This document shows, piece after piece, positions 8,135 through 18,012 of a DNA stretch of 64,000 bases. Within the stretch, counting starts at the first letter, position 1. Each line of letters opens with the position of its first letter. The notes under the pieces were generated by a model. It did not search any database. It was not told the DNA's origin and saw only the letters and a list, made by a program, of their open reading frames with translations. A program made the translations under genes and the position numbers. This stretch comes from an uncultured Oscillospiraceae bacterium (GTDB lineage: Bacteria > Bacillota > Clostridia > Oscillospirales > Oscillospiraceae). The DNA lies in the NCBI GenBank assembly GCA_947627735.1, contig CANQXG010000006.1, forward strand, positions 1 to 64,000. The letters run 5' to 3'.

Positions 8135-11100
8135 ATGAGAAGAACGATCGCAGCGCTGCTGGCATGTATCATCATGCTGGGCATGGCTGTTCCCGCATTT
8201 GCCGCGGGGCGCGCGCCGGTGAGCGAGGACCACGGCGAGCTTGAACCCGCGGTCGGGACCGACAGCACGCCGGCCCCCTCCGAGGAACCCCAGACCACCG
8301 AGGCGCCGGAGGAAACGCCTGCTCCCACCGAGACCGCCGCCCCCGAAGCGACGGCCACGCCGGAGCCGGAAAATACGCCGGAGCCGTCCCCGGAACCCTC
8401 TGCGGAGCCTTCCCCGGAGCCGGAGAGTACCCCGGAACCCTCTGCGGAGCCGGAACCCTCCGCTACACCGGAGCCTTCGGCTACGCCGGAGGCCGTGTCG
8501 GAGGACCCCTTCGCCAACGGACCTATCGTGCCCGCCTCCTCCGGCCAGGTGGACCTGGCGATCATCAAGGCCATGGACCTGGGCGAGAGCGTGCCCCGGT
8601 TCCGGGCGGAGCTGACCGGCGAAGAGAGCCGGGCCTATATCCTGGACGTGGACGCGGACGGCGTCAGCCGCAGCTTCACGGACTTGCCCCAGGGGGAGTA
8701 TACCCTCACCGTCACCGCCCCGGGCTATGCCGTGTACCGGCAGAGCATTGCCGTGGGCCAGAGCGACGGCATCCTGCTGCAGCTGACGGTGGGCCATGTG
8801 GCCGGCTTTGACGAAGGCGCCCACTACGGCGTGCTGCGCCCGGGCGACGTGGACGGCGACGGGGACATCGACGGCGAGGACGGCCTGGCCTTGATGCGCA
8901 CCGTGGCCGGGACAGACAGCTGCCTGTATCCCGATCTGAACGCCGACGGCACCGTGACGCTGGCGGATGCGGAGTATCTGGCCAGGAGCATGGCCCTGGG
9001 CCGGATGGACCCGGCGGCGCTTTTGGCCACCGAGGCCCACTATGTGCCGGCGGCCTCCGTCGCTACCCTGGCCGGGGCTGAGACCGAGGCCAGGGGCATG
9101 GAGAACCTGTTCCGTGATAACGGCGAAAAACTCACCCTGGAACCCAAGCAGAGCAATGTCATCTCCGAGGAAACGCCCGTGGAGGTGCAGTTCGGCATGG
9201 CAGACGGCGCCTGCAGCGACGTCATCCTCATCGAGGACACCAATATCGAGGCCGGACAGATCACCGTGTATTTCCCCGACGGCACCAGCGCCGCCACCCC
9301 CATCGGCGACGGCCCCGCCACCATCGCCGCGGCGGGCGATAGCCCCGCTGTCGTCAGTCTGTCGGGCGATGTGCCGGCCACCGTCGCCGCGGCCCCCACG
9401 GTGAAGGTCACCAAGGACGACAGCGGCAACATCACCGTGGACCTGGGAGGCCAGGTGGCGGTGAAGCGGGTGGCCCTGCGGATCACCGCCACCTCCGGTC
9501 GGCAGGATCTGGCCTCCATCTCCCAGGTGGAGTTCGTCAATGGCATGGCCGACCGGATCGGCGAGCCGGAGATGAGCGTGCCTGAGAACGTCATAGCTGT
9601 GGCCGGCAGCCGCCAGTTCACCGTGTCCTGGAGCGGATGCACCAACATCACCGGCTATGAGGTGGCCGTCAGCGCTCCCGGCCAGGCCCAGGAGATATAT
9701 CCCCTGGCGGGCACCAAGCTGACCGTGACCCGCTACGCCAACGACGAGGTGGTCAACTACACCGTCTATACCGTGTCCGTGCGCTCCGTCAACGGCGCCT
9801 GGACCAGCCCCTGGAGCGGGGAGGTCACAGTGATGCCCGCCCCCTCCGGAAGGCCGGACAAGCCGGACAACGTGACCGCCGAGGGCGGCTATGAGTCCGT
9901 CACCGTCAGCTGGAAGGCCATGAAGGACACCAAGAGCTATGACCTCTATTATAAGAAGGCCGGCGACGCCGACTTCACCAAGATATCCGACCTGACCGCG
10001 AACCGGTACACCATCACCGGCCTGGACAGCTCCCGCGCTACCACCTATGAGGTCTACGTGGTGGGCAAAAACGAGCACGGCGAGAGCGCTCCCAGCATGC
10101 ACGCCAGCGCCGACACCGTCACCCTGATCCCGGCGGAGATGCCCCGGTATAACCTTATCAACCGCGACGGCTCCGGCCGGCCCGGCAGGAGCCACATCGA
10201 CGCCGCCGTCATGGCCAACCCCGGCGGCAGGATGAACGCCAGTGCTCTGGATACCGGCGCCGGCACCGCCTGGGGCACCGTGGACGGGGACCCGGCTTCC
10301 TACTACTACCGGGGCACCTGGGACGAGGGCGGGTTCAACAACCTGGGCGCGGACATCGGCCTGATCTACACCTTCGACAGCGTCTACACTATCGACACCA
10401 TCGGCATGATGTGCGCCGTGGACAAGGGCATGGACTATACCTACGCCAAGATCCGCTGGTGGGACGCCGGCGGCACCGAGCACTTCATCGACAAGTCCCT
10501 CATGCTCACGGAGCGGCGCACCGACAGCCAGGGCAGCAGCTACTTCCTGCTGCGGCTGCCCCAGCCGGTGGAGGCCAAGAAGATCCAGATCGGCGTGGCC
10601 CGCTACACCGCCGGCACCAACTCCATGGCCGTGTCCGAGGCCTATTTCTACGAGTACGATCCCCTGAAGCGGGAGCTGGCGGCCCTGTACGCCGACGATC
10701 TGCACACCACCCTGACGGAGGGGGTCACCGAGGAGGGCCTCAACGAGCTGAAAAGCCGCATCGAGAACTCCGTGGACAAGTTCGGCGAACCCAACCCGGA
10801 CAAGGACCTGCTGATGCGGGAGTGGGAGACCGCCTATAAGATCTTCCATGAGCAGTACCTGGGGCGGGTCACCCAGATCCACACCGGCATCACCGGACGG
10901 GGCGACGAGCACGGCTTTGGCGGCCTGAACGCCTGGCAGCCCCTGGGCGTGGTGGCGTCGGCGGGGGAGAAGGTCACCATCTATGTGGGCTGCAACACCC
11001 GCAAGGCCGGCGCGCTCACCGACCTGCAGCTGGTGGTCACCCAGTTCAATGCCGAGGCCAGCGCCATGAGCAAGGTGCAGACCACCCTGCGGGTGGGCGC

Positions 11101-13579
11101 CAATGACCTGACGATCCCCAAGGTGTGGAAGACCACCGGGGTGGAGTCCGGCGGAGCGCTGTACGTGCAGTATACCGGCGCGGCCTCCACACCGGAGGGC
11201 TACGCCGTGCGGGTCAGCGGCGGCACAGCCGTGCCGGTGCTGGACCTGTATAAGATCACGGACCACAGCGAGCGGCTGGCGCGCACCAGCGCCTATGTCC
11301 AGGAGCTGACCGCCTTCGCCAATGACCAGCAGGCCCTCCACGAACGCATCCACCAGGGCGAAAACGCCGTCAGCCGGGAGAGCGACTATCCCTATGACGA
11401 GCGCACCTGCGTGTTGGGTGCCACGGACATCATGCTGGACACCATGATGCTGTCCCTGCCGGCGAAGCAGGTGGCGGCGGGCTGCGACGGCAGCGCTGAA
11501 ACGCTGCTGGCCTCCCTGGACGCCATGGAGAGCATGATGGGGCTGTTCTATCAGCACAAGGGCCTGAACGCCTCCGCCAAGGACGCGGTGGACCGCATCC
11601 CCAACAGGCACCTGAACATCCGCTACCAGAGGATGTTCTCCGGCGCGTTCATGTACGCCTCCGGCGACCACATCGGCATCGGCTATAACGAGACCGCGGG
11701 CATGGCCGGCTGCGCCGGCGTGACGGCTGAGGGCGGGCTGTATCAGTCCGGCGGCTACTTCGGCTGGGGCATCGCCCACGAGATCGGCCACGACATCAAC
11801 CAGGGCTGCTACGCCATCGCGGAGATCACCAACAACTACTTCGCCGTGCTGGCCCAGGCCAAAGATACCAACGACAGCGTCCGGTTCAAGTACGAGGATG
11901 TGTATGAGAAGGTCACCAGCGGCACCAAGGGCAGCGCCTCCAACGTGTTCACACAGCTGGGCATGTACTGGCAGCTGCACCTGGCCTACGACACCGGCTG
12001 GAACTATAAGACCTACGACGACTACCAGACCCAGCTCGACAGCCTGTTCTTCGCCCGGGTGGACACCTACGCCCGCAGCCCGAAGAAGGCCCCCCAGCCC
12101 ATGGGCGTGGCCCTGTCCCTGGACGGGGCAGACGTGGATCAGACCCTGATGCGCCTAGCATGCGCCGCGGCGGAGCGGGATATCCTGGACTTCTTCGTCC
12201 GCTGGGGCAAGACCCCCGACGCGGACACCGTGGCCTATGCCTCCCAGTTCGACAAGGAAACACGCGCCATCTATTACGTCTGCGACGACTCCCGCCGCTA
12301 TACCCTGGAGCAGGGCGGCGCCAGCCGCCTGGACGACGCCGGCACCACCCAGGCCGTGGGCCAGGTGACCCTGGTGACCGACCCCGACCAGGCCAATAAG
12401 GTGGACATCACCGTGGCCCCCGGCGGCGTGGTGGACCCGGGCGAGGTGCTGGGCTATGAGATCGTGCGCTGCACCATCGCCGGCGGCGCGGTGGAGAAGA
12501 GGACCGTGGGCTTCACCACGACCGACAGCTTCTCCGACGTGATCCTGGCCATGAACAACCGGGCGGTGTACTACGAGATCACCCTGGTGGACAAGTACCT
12601 GCACCGCTCCGCCCCCGCCGTCACCGAAACGGTGAAGATCCGCCACGAGGGCAACCTGGACAAGACCCACTGGACCATCTCCACCACCGGCCTGGAGGCC
12701 GCCCCGGACAAAGTGGGCGGCAACGAGGATATGCCGGAGGTGGTGCTGGAGGACTCCGCCAAGCGGATGATCGACGGCAAGACCGTCACCGTGTACTCCG
12801 GCCTGGTGGAGGACAGCGCCTCCATCCGCATCGACCTGAACGACACCCAGGTGATCACCGGCTTCCAGTACAAGGCCGGCGTGGGCACCGCCATCGGCGG
12901 GTACCTGATGTATGTGCGCCAGAGCGGCGAGTGGATACTGGTGGACGAGGGCGAGCTGAACGGCGACAAGACCGTGTATTTCTCCAACGCCGACGGCAAG
13001 TATGTCAGCTCCTACGCGGCGGACGCCGTGCGCCTGGACCTGACCGGCCAGCTGGGCCAGACCGTCACCGTGGCGGAGATCGACCTGCTGGGCCTGACCG
13101 GCGATGACGTGAACTTCCGCACCACGGAGAGCACCGGCGAGGCGGCGGTGGGCTATCTGGCCGAACCGTTCCGCTACGGCACCGAGCCGGAGGATGTGAT
13201 CCCCCAGGGTGCGCTGGTGTTCACCGGCAGCTATAAGGGCAACGCCGGCTACAACGTGGTGGTGCTCTATGACCAGGACGGGAAGATCGTGGCCGCCCCC
13301 TCCGCCGACGGAAAGCCGCGGGCCGACCAGATCATCATGGCGCCTGTGCCCGAGAAGGGCAGCATCAAAAACGTTTCCGACGGCACGTGGATCTACTGGC
13401 TCTATCCGGAGGACCTGGACGGTTACACCCTGCCCACACGGGTCCGCGCGGAGCTATACCGGGTGAACAACGCCCGTACCAATGAGGGCGAACGGCTGGT
13501 CAGCGACAGCCTGTTCGTCAATGTGCCCGCCCAGCCCGGCGCCATTCATATCAGCGGCGCTGGCACCGGCGTCGGCTGA
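8135..13579 (+). CDS. Large secreted M60-like (enhancin-type) metallopeptidase with dockerin and FN3 domains
   Basis: 1,814 aa. A signal peptide (about 1-24, ending PAFAA) is followed by a Pro/Glu/Ser/Thr linker of PEPS-type repeats (about 35-125) and a carboxypeptidase-regulatory-like beta domain (about 140-230). Next come a type I dockerin-like pair of calcium loops (237-290; GDVDGDGDID and DLNADGTVTL), two fibronectin III domains (about 481-665), a discoidin-like region (about 668-845) and the M60-like peptidase. Its HEIGH (H1215, E1216, H1219) and a downstream E1230 match the HExxH...E zinc site. FN3-like and discoidin-like domains follow. M60 enzymes cleave O-glycosylated mucins, so an extracellular host-glycoprotein role is likely. 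The ATG at 8135 has AGAGGTG upstream. No wall anchor is present; the dockerin suggests attachment through a partner, perhaps the next gene. Confidence 0.88.
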   Translation: MRRTIAALLACIIMLGMAVPAFAAGRAPVSEDHGELEPAVGTDSTPAPSEEPQTTEAPEETPAPTETAAPEATATPEPENTPEPSPEPSAEPSPEPESTPEPSAEPEPSATPEPSATPEAVSEDPFANGPIVPASSGQVDLAIIKAMDLGESVPRFRAELTGEESRAYILDVDADGVSRSFTDLPQGEYTLTVTAPGYAVYRQSIAVGQSDGILLQLTVGHVAGFDEGAHYGVLRPGDVDGDGDIDGEDGLALMRTVAGTDSCLYPDLNADGTVTLADAEYLARSMALGRMDPAALLATEAHYVPAASVATLAGAETEARGMENLFRDNGEKLTLEPKQSNVISEETPVEVQFGMADGACSDVILIEDTNIEAGQITVYFPDGTSAATPIGDGPATIAAAGDSPAVVSLSGDVPATVAAAPTVKVTKDDSGNITVDLGGQVAVKRVALRITATSGRQDLASISQVEFVNGMADRIGEPEMSVPENVIAVAGSRQFTVSWSGCTNITGYEVAVSAPGQAQEIYPLAGTKLTVTRYANDEVVNYTVYTVSVRSVNGAWTSPWSGEVTVMPAPSGRPDKPDNVTAEGGYESVTVSWKAMKDTKSYDLYYKKAGDADFTKISDLTANRYTITGLDSSRATTYEVYVVGKNEHGESAPSMHASADTVTLIPAEMPRYNLINRDGSGRPGRSHIDAAVMANPGGRMNASALDTGAGTAWGTVDGDPASYYYRGTWDEGGFNNLGADIGLIYTFDSVYTIDTIGMMCAVDKGMDYTYAKIRWWDAGGTEHFIDKSLMLTERRTDSQGSSYFLLRLPQPVEAKKIQIGVARYTAGTNSMAVSEAYFYEYDPLKRELAALYADDLHTTLTEGVTEEGLNELKSRIENSVDKFGEPNPDKDLLMREWETAYKIFHEQYLGRVTQIHTGITGRGDEHGFGGLNAWQPLGVVASAGEKVTIYVGCNTRKAGALTDLQLVVTQFNAEASAMSKVQTTLRVGANDLTIPKVWKTTGVESGGALYVQYTGAASTPEGYAVRVSGGTAVPVLDLYKITDHSERLARTSAYVQELTAFANDQQALHERIHQGENAVSRESDYPYDERTCVLGATDIMLDTMMLSLPAKQVAAGCDGSAETLLASLDAMESMMGLFYQHKGLNASAKDAVDRIPNRHLNIRYQRMFSGAFMYASGDHIGIGYNETAGMAGCAGVTAEGGLYQSGGYFGWGIAHEIGHDINQGCYAIAEITNNYFAVLAQAKDTNDSVRFKYEDVYEKVTSGTKGSASNVFTQLGMYWQLHLAYDTGWNYKTYDDYQTQLDSLFFARVDTYARSPKKAPQPMGVALSLDGADVDQTLMRLACAAAERDILDFFVRWGKTPDADTVAYASQFDKETRAIYYVCDDSRRYTLEQGGASRLDDAGTTQAVGQVTLVTDPDQANKVDITVAPGGVVDPGEVLGYEIVRCTIAGGAVEKRTVGFTTTDSFSDVILAMNNRAVYYEITLVDKYLHRSAPAVTETVKIRHEGNLDKTHWTISTTGLEAAPDKVGGNEDMPEVVLEDSAKRMIDGKTVTVYSGLVEDSASIRIDLNDTQVITGFQYKAGVGTAIGGYLMYVRQSGEWILVDEGELNGDKTVYFSNADGKYVSSYAADAVRLDLTGQLGQTVTVAEIDLLGLTGDDVNFRTTESTGEAAVGYLAEPFRYGTEPEDVIPQGALVFTGSYKGNAGYNVVVLYDQDGKIVAAPSADGKPRADQIIMAPVPEKGSIKNVSDGTWIYWLYPEDLDGYTLPTRVRAELYRVNNARTNEGERLVSDSLFVNVPAQPGAIHISGAGTGVG

Positions 13580-13598
13580 CACAGGGAGGGAAGCAGAT

Positions 13599-14765
13599 AT
13601 GACCAAACGCATCCATTCGTTCATCATCCCGGCGCTGTTGCTGGCCTGCCTGCTGCTGACGGCGCTGTGCCCCTCCGCCCTGGCGGCGGAGGGCACAGGC
13701 CCGGCGGATGACGTGACCGTGGCCGAGGACGGCACCGTCACGCTCCTGTCCACCCACGCGGCGGACGAGGCCATCCGCTCCGCGCAGCTTGTGCTCACCG
13801 CCATCTCCCAGCAGGAGGGGACGCTGGGCTTTACGTTCAGCCCCGGTCTGGGTGACCGGCTCACCCAGTCGGCGCTGAAATCCGACGGACTTTATATCTA
13901 CATATCCGGCTCCGAGCCTCTGATGGCCGCCGGCCAGATGGAGCTGGTGCTGGGCAACGTCACCGGCGCCGAACCGGGGAGCGTGTCCCTGGCGCCCGGT
14001 TCCCTGGAGTATGTTTATGGCCGGCGCACCGTGGCCCAGGCCGCGGCGGAGCCTGTGCAGGCCACCCCGGAACCGGAGGCCACGCCCGATCCCTCCGGCG
14101 GCGTGCAGGTGACCCCGGAGGACGCGGCCCGGGCATCCCTCAAGGCGGAGCTGGACAGCGTGGACCGGATCTATGCCACCGACCAGACCACCCGCAGCAA
14201 GTATACCTCCGACAGCTGGGACGCGCTGGTGGTGGCCATCGACCGGGCCTACCAGGTGCTGAACGACCCCGCCGCCACCAGCCAGATGCTGGCGGAGGCC
14301 TTGCAGCAGCTGCGCAATGCCCAGGCGGGCCTGGTGCCCGTGGGCTGGGCGGCCCTGCAGCAGGCTCTGGAGCAGGCGGGGAGCTATGACGAGGCTAGCT
14401 ATACGCCGGAGAGCTACGCCGCCCTGCGGCAGGCCGTCGCCGAGGCCCAGGAGGCCCTGGCGGCGGGCGGGAACGACGAGTCCCGCCTGGCCGAGGCCCT
14501 GTCCAAGCTGGAGCAGGCCATGGCGGACCTGGTCCCCCAGACAGACGCCGACAGCAACGGCGAGGTGATCCATGACGGCGCGGACGGCGGCGGCAGCGCC
14601 AGAGCCGCGTCCACTCCCGCCCCCGGCAGCGGCGGCAGCGACGGGCCTCGCTCTCCCAGCACGGGGGACGGCACGGCCATCCTGCCCTGGGCGCTCGCGA
14701 TGGGCCTGTGCGCCGTGCTGGCAGCGCTGACCGAGACCATGCGGCGGCGGATGAACAGGCGGTAA
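13599..14765 (+). CDS. Wall-anchored FIVAR protein with possible cohesin-like N-terminal domain
   Basis: 388 aa. A signal peptide (1-30) precedes a roughly 95-residue beta-rich domain (about 50-142) whose alternating strands and ending (ELVLGNVTGAEPG...) resemble a cohesin. A Pro/Thr linker and two FIVAR-type helical modules (about 178-246 and 249-312) follow, then a Gly/Ser linker, a sortase signal SPSTGD (352-357), a hydrophobic helix and a basic tail. It should sit on the outer face of the cell wall. It lies 19 bases after the dockerin-bearing M60 peptidase, with GGGAGGG before its ATG, so the two are surely co-transcribed. The idea that it docks the peptidase is inference; the cohesin call is by eye only. 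Confidence 0.75.
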   Translation: MTKRIHSFIIPALLLACLLLTALCPSALAAEGTGPADDVTVAEDGTVTLLSTHAADEAIRSAQLVLTAISQQEGTLGFTFSPGLGDRLTQSALKSDGLYIYISGSEPLMAAGQMELVLGNVTGAEPGSVSLAPGSLEYVYGRRTVAQAAAEPVQATPEPEATPDPSGGVQVTPEDAARASLKAELDSVDRIYATDQTTRSKYTSDSWDALVVAIDRAYQVLNDPAATSQMLAEALQQLRNAQAGLVPVGWAALQQALEQAGSYDEASYTPESYAALRQAVAEAQEALAAGGNDESRLAEALSKLEQAMADLVPQTDADSNGEVIHDGADGGGSARAASTPAPGSGGSDGPRSPSTGDGTAILPWALAMGLCAVLAALTETMRRRMNRR

Positions 14766-14778
14766 CGAGTATGATAAT

Positions 14779-14805
14779 GCGCCCCCGGCGGTGTGCCGGG
14801 GGCGC
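14779..14805 (+). terminator. GC-rich hairpin after the M60/scaffold operon
   Basis: An 11-bp perfect stem (14779-14789 with 14795-14805) follows the scaffold stop. The T-run after it is poor, so efficiency is uncertain. Confidence 0.5.
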
Positions 14806-14883
14806 GTTCCGCGCCGGCAGTCCGTTTTATGGGACGGCCCGTGTGGATAATGGAGGGATACCACCCACAGGAGGCGGATCATT

Positions 14884-17043
14884 ATGACCTTTTCCGATCT
14901 CAATCAGGCCCAGCGGGAGGCGGTCACGGCCACGGAGGGGTACGTGCGCGTCATCGCCGGGGCCGGCTCCGGCAAGACCCGGGCGCTGACATACCGCTTC
15001 GCGTATCTGGTGAACGACCTGGGCATCCCCCCGGGGAACATCCTGTGCGTCACCTTCACCAACAAGGCGGCGGGGGAGATGCGCCAGCGCATCCACAGCC
15101 TGATCGGGGACGAGGACACCGGCTATATCAACACCTTCCACGGCTTTTGCGTGTCCGTGCTGCAGGAGGACAGCCACGCCGTGCAGTACCCCAAGAGCTT
15201 TCTTGTGCTGGACAATTCCGACATCGACCAGATGCTCCGGCTCATCTATGAGGAGAGGGGACTGTCCCTGCGGGACATGACCTTCGCCGCCGCCCGGGAC
15301 ATGATCGAGATGCTGAAACTCATCGAACGGCCTGAGTATTACCTGGACATGCTGTCCATGGACCTGGAGGCCCTGCATCAAAAATACCTGGCGGCCCGTT
15401 CGGCCAAGGATATCATCTTCTACGGCTACCTCTACCAGGAGAAGAAGTGCTTCGCCCTGGACTACAACGACCTTCTGAAGTTCACGCTGTACATCTTCCG
15501 GCAGCACGAGGATATCCGCCTGAAGTGGCAAAAGCGCCTGGAGTACATCATGATCGACGAGTTTCAGGACATCGACGCCATCCAGTATGAGCTGATGGAG
15601 GTGCTGTGCGCTTACCACAAAAACCTGTTCATCGTGGGGGACCCGGACCAGACCATCTACACCTGGCGGGGGGCGGACGTGCGGTATCTGCTGCACTTCG
15701 ACGAGAAGTTCCCCGGCACCCGGACCATCATGATGATGGAGAACTACCGCTCCACGCCCCAGATCCTGGCGGCGGCCAACTCCCTCATCGCCAAAAACCG
15801 CACCCGCATCAAAAAGGACCTGATCCCCACCCTCCCGGCGGGGCGGAGCGTGCTGTGCCACCACGGACGCACCGCGGAGGGGGAGGCGGCCTGGATCGCC
15901 GGGGAGATGGCCCGGCTTCATGAGCAGGAGGGCGTGGCCTATAAGGACATGACCGTGCTCTACCGCGCCCACTACGTGTCCCGGTCGGTGGAGGACGCGC
16001 TGCTGAAAGAGAAGATCCCCTACGCCATATACAGCGGCGTGCCCTTCTTTGGGCGGGCGGAGGTGAAGGACGCGCTGAGCTATCTGCGCATGATCGCCTA
16101 TAAGGACGATCTGGCCTTTCGGCGGGTGGTGAACGTGCCCAAGCGGAACATGGGCCGGCGGCGGATGGCCTTTCTGGAGCAGCGTGCCCAGGAGCAGGGC
16201 TGCACCCTCTACGAGGTCCTGACGGGGGCGCTGGACGACGACATGTTCCGGGGCACGAAGGCGGCTTCCTTTGTGAGCCTGGTGGAGTCCTTCTCCCGGG
16301 AGTATGCCGGCAGGCCGGTGTCGGAGGTGCTGGGCGCGGTGCTGGATGCCAGCGGCTATGAGCTGGCCCTGCGTACGGAGGGCGCCCAGGACAGACTGGA
16401 CAACCTGGCGGAGCTGAAGCAGTCGGTGTATGAGTACGAAACAAGCTGCGGGGAGGAGGCGGGGCTGGAACACTACCTGTCCCACGTGGCCCTGTTCACC
16501 AACGCCGACGCCCAGCAGCCCGGGGACAAGGTGAAGCTGATGACCGTCCACGCGGCCAAGGGGCTGGAGTTTCCCTATGTGTTCCTGTGCGGCATGAACG
16601 AGGGGATATTCCCCTCGAGAAAGGTGCGGACCCTGCCGGGGATGGAGGAGGAGCGGCGGCTGGCCTTCGTGGCCGTGACGAGGGCGGAGAGGCGGCTTTA
16701 CATCACCGAGGCGGAGGGCCGCGCTCTGGACGGGGCGCCCCGGTATCCCTCCCGGTTCCTGCTGGACATCGACCCGTCCTTGGTGGAGTACACCGCCCCG
16801 CCCCGGGAGGGGCTGATCGCCGACGCCAGGACCTATATCGCCGCGGCCCAGAGCAGGCTTCCGGAAAACGCCGCCGTCCGCTTCCGAGCGGGGGACCGGG
16901 TGGAGCACGCCATATTGGGTCCCGGCACGGTGGAGGACGTGGACATGGACCGGGGCGCCTATGCCGTGCGCTTCGACGGCATGGACACGTCCAGGAGCAT
17001 ATCCTTCCGGGCAGAGCTGCGGCCTGCGGGGGATGGGATTTGA
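14884..17043 (+). CDS. UvrD/PcrA-family superfamily 1A DNA helicase
   Basis: 719 aa. ATP-dependent 3'-5' helicase of the UvrD/Rep/PcrA group, used in repair and in clearing replication blocks. Visible motifs: Walker A GAGSGKT (near 27-33), TFTNKAAGEM, motif II IDEFQD, GDPDQTIYTWRGA, motif V MTVHAAKGLEFP and VAVTRAERRL near the C-terminus. The last ~50 residues form a small beta-rich tail (VEHAILGPGTVEDV) like the PcrA C-terminal Tudor-like domain that contacts RNA polymerase. An AGGAGG site precedes the ATG. The final codon overlaps the -35 box of the dapF promoter. Confidence 0.92.
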   Translation: MTFSDLNQAQREAVTATEGYVRVIAGAGSGKTRALTYRFAYLVNDLGIPPGNILCVTFTNKAAGEMRQRIHSLIGDEDTGYINTFHGFCVSVLQEDSHAVQYPKSFLVLDNSDIDQMLRLIYEERGLSLRDMTFAAARDMIEMLKLIERPEYYLDMLSMDLEALHQKYLAARSAKDIIFYGYLYQEKKCFALDYNDLLKFTLYIFRQHEDIRLKWQKRLEYIMIDEFQDIDAIQYELMEVLCAYHKNLFIVGDPDQTIYTWRGADVRYLLHFDEKFPGTRTIMMMENYRSTPQILAAANSLIAKNRTRIKKDLIPTLPAGRSVLCHHGRTAEGEAAWIAGEMARLHEQEGVAYKDMTVLYRAHYVSRSVEDALLKEKIPYAIYSGVPFFGRAEVKDALSYLRMIAYKDDLAFRRVVNVPKRNMGRRRMAFLEQRAQEQGCTLYEVLTGALDDDMFRGTKAASFVSLVESFSREYAGRPVSEVLGAVLDASGYELALRTEGAQDRLDNLAELKQSVYEYETSCGEEAGLEHYLSHVALFTNADAQQPGDKVKLMTVHAAKGLEFPYVFLCGMNEGIFPSRKVRTLPGMEEERRLAFVAVTRAERRLYITEAEGRALDGAPRYPSRFLLDIDPSLVEYTAPPREGLIADARTYIAAAQSRLPENAAVRFRAGDRVEHAILGPGTVEDVDMDRGAYAVRFDGMDTSRSISFRAELRPAGDGI

Positions 17044-17068
17044 CATTTCCCCGCCGGGAGGGTATGAT
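17040..17068 (+). promoter_or_regulatory. Sigma-A promoter for dapF, overlapping the helicase stop
   Basis: Perfect TTGACA (17040-17045), 17-base spacer, TATGAT (17063-17068). The TGA of the helicase gene lies inside the -35 box, the same arrangement as at 5122. Confidence 0.8.
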
Positions 17069-17096
17069 CGGCACAGGAAAGGAAAGGAGATCGGCT

Positions 17097-17939
17097 ATGG
17101 ATTTTTGGAAGATGAACGGCGCGGGCAATGATTTTATCATCCTGAACGATATGGATAGGCGCCTCCCCGACGGGGCGCTGCCCTACATCGCCCGGACGGT
17201 GTGCCACCGGCACATGTCCCTGGGGGCGGACGGGCTGATGGTGGTGCGCCCGGCCCAGGCCGACGGGGACTACCGGATGGTATTTTTCAACTCCGACGGC
17301 TCGGAGGGGGAGATGTGCGGCAACGGCGCGAGGTGCATCTGCCGCTACGGCTATGAAAACGGCCTGGCGGGGGAGACCCAGCGGGTGGAAACTATCTCCG
17401 GCACGGTGACGGGCAGGCGTATCGATGAGCGCATGTACCGGGTGCGGCTGAACGACCCCTCCGTGCTGGACACGGACCGTCCCATCCAGGTGGACGGGGC
17501 GACATGGCCCTGCGCCTATGTGGAGCTGGGGGTGCCGGGACTGCCCCACGCCGCCGTGCCCTATGAGGGCCTGCAGGACGCCGACGAGAACGCTCTGCGG
17601 GAGCTGGGCCGGAAGATGCGGCACCATCCCGCCTTCCCCAAGGGGGCCAACGTGAACTTCTATGAGCTGATCGGCCCGGACCACATCTACGAGCGCACCT
17701 TCGAGCGGGGCGTGGAGGACTTCACCTATGCCTGCGGCACCGGCACCGGCTCGGTGGCGGCGGTGCTGACCGTACTGGGAAAGATCAGCGGCAAGGCCAT
17801 GCGGGCGGACATGGCCGGCGGCAGCCTCTATATCGATGTGACCAAGACGGGGGAGTGCGTTACGGATATCTTCCTCACCGGCCCCACCAACATCGTGTGT
17901 AAGGGCGTTCTCACCGACGAGGAGCTGGTTTTGCCCTGA
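17097..17939 (+). CDS. dapF: Diaminopimelate epimerase
   Basis: 280 aa, typical length. It interconverts LL- and meso-diaminopimelate for lysine and peptidoglycan synthesis. The two catalytic cysteines are C74 in MCGNGARC and C213 in YACGTGTGS, each in its family motif; GAGNDF near the N-terminus is also intact. It has its own promoter and a GGAAAGGAG site. Its presence fits a meso-DAP-type peptidoglycan. Confidence 0.96.
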   Translation: MDFWKMNGAGNDFIILNDMDRRLPDGALPYIARTVCHRHMSLGADGLMVVRPAQADGDYRMVFFNSDGSEGEMCGNGARCICRYGYENGLAGETQRVETISGTVTGRRIDERMYRVRLNDPSVLDTDRPIQVDGATWPCAYVELGVPGLPHAAVPYEGLQDADENALRELGRKMRHHPAFPKGANVNFYELIGPDHIYERTFERGVEDFTYACGTGTGSVAAVLTVLGKISGKAMRADMAGGSLYIDVTKTGECVTDIFLTGPTNIVCKGVLTDEELVLP

Positions 17940-17965
17940 AAACCGCCCATTCGACCGCAGGTCGT

Positions 17966-17994
17966 TTTACAAAACCGGCCCGCGGCGGTATGCT
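17966..17994 (+). promoter_or_regulatory. Promoter for the XRE membrane regulator
   Basis: TTTACA (17966-17971), 17-base spacer, TATGCT (17989-17994), immediately upstream of the gene's ribosome site. Confidence 0.55.
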
Positions 17995-18012
17995 GGCGGC
18001 GAGGTGATGGAT

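Noticed and set aside
8370..8500. Short tandem DNA repeats that might be an array
   Set aside because: They are codon-level repeats of a Pro/Glu/Ser linker inside the secreted peptidase, not spaced direct repeats.
8108..11980. Very long open frame on the minus strand opposite the M60 peptidase gene
   Set aside because: It is antisense to a protein with clear domains, is rich in Gly/His/Val as expected from GC-rich complement DNA, and has no family motif.
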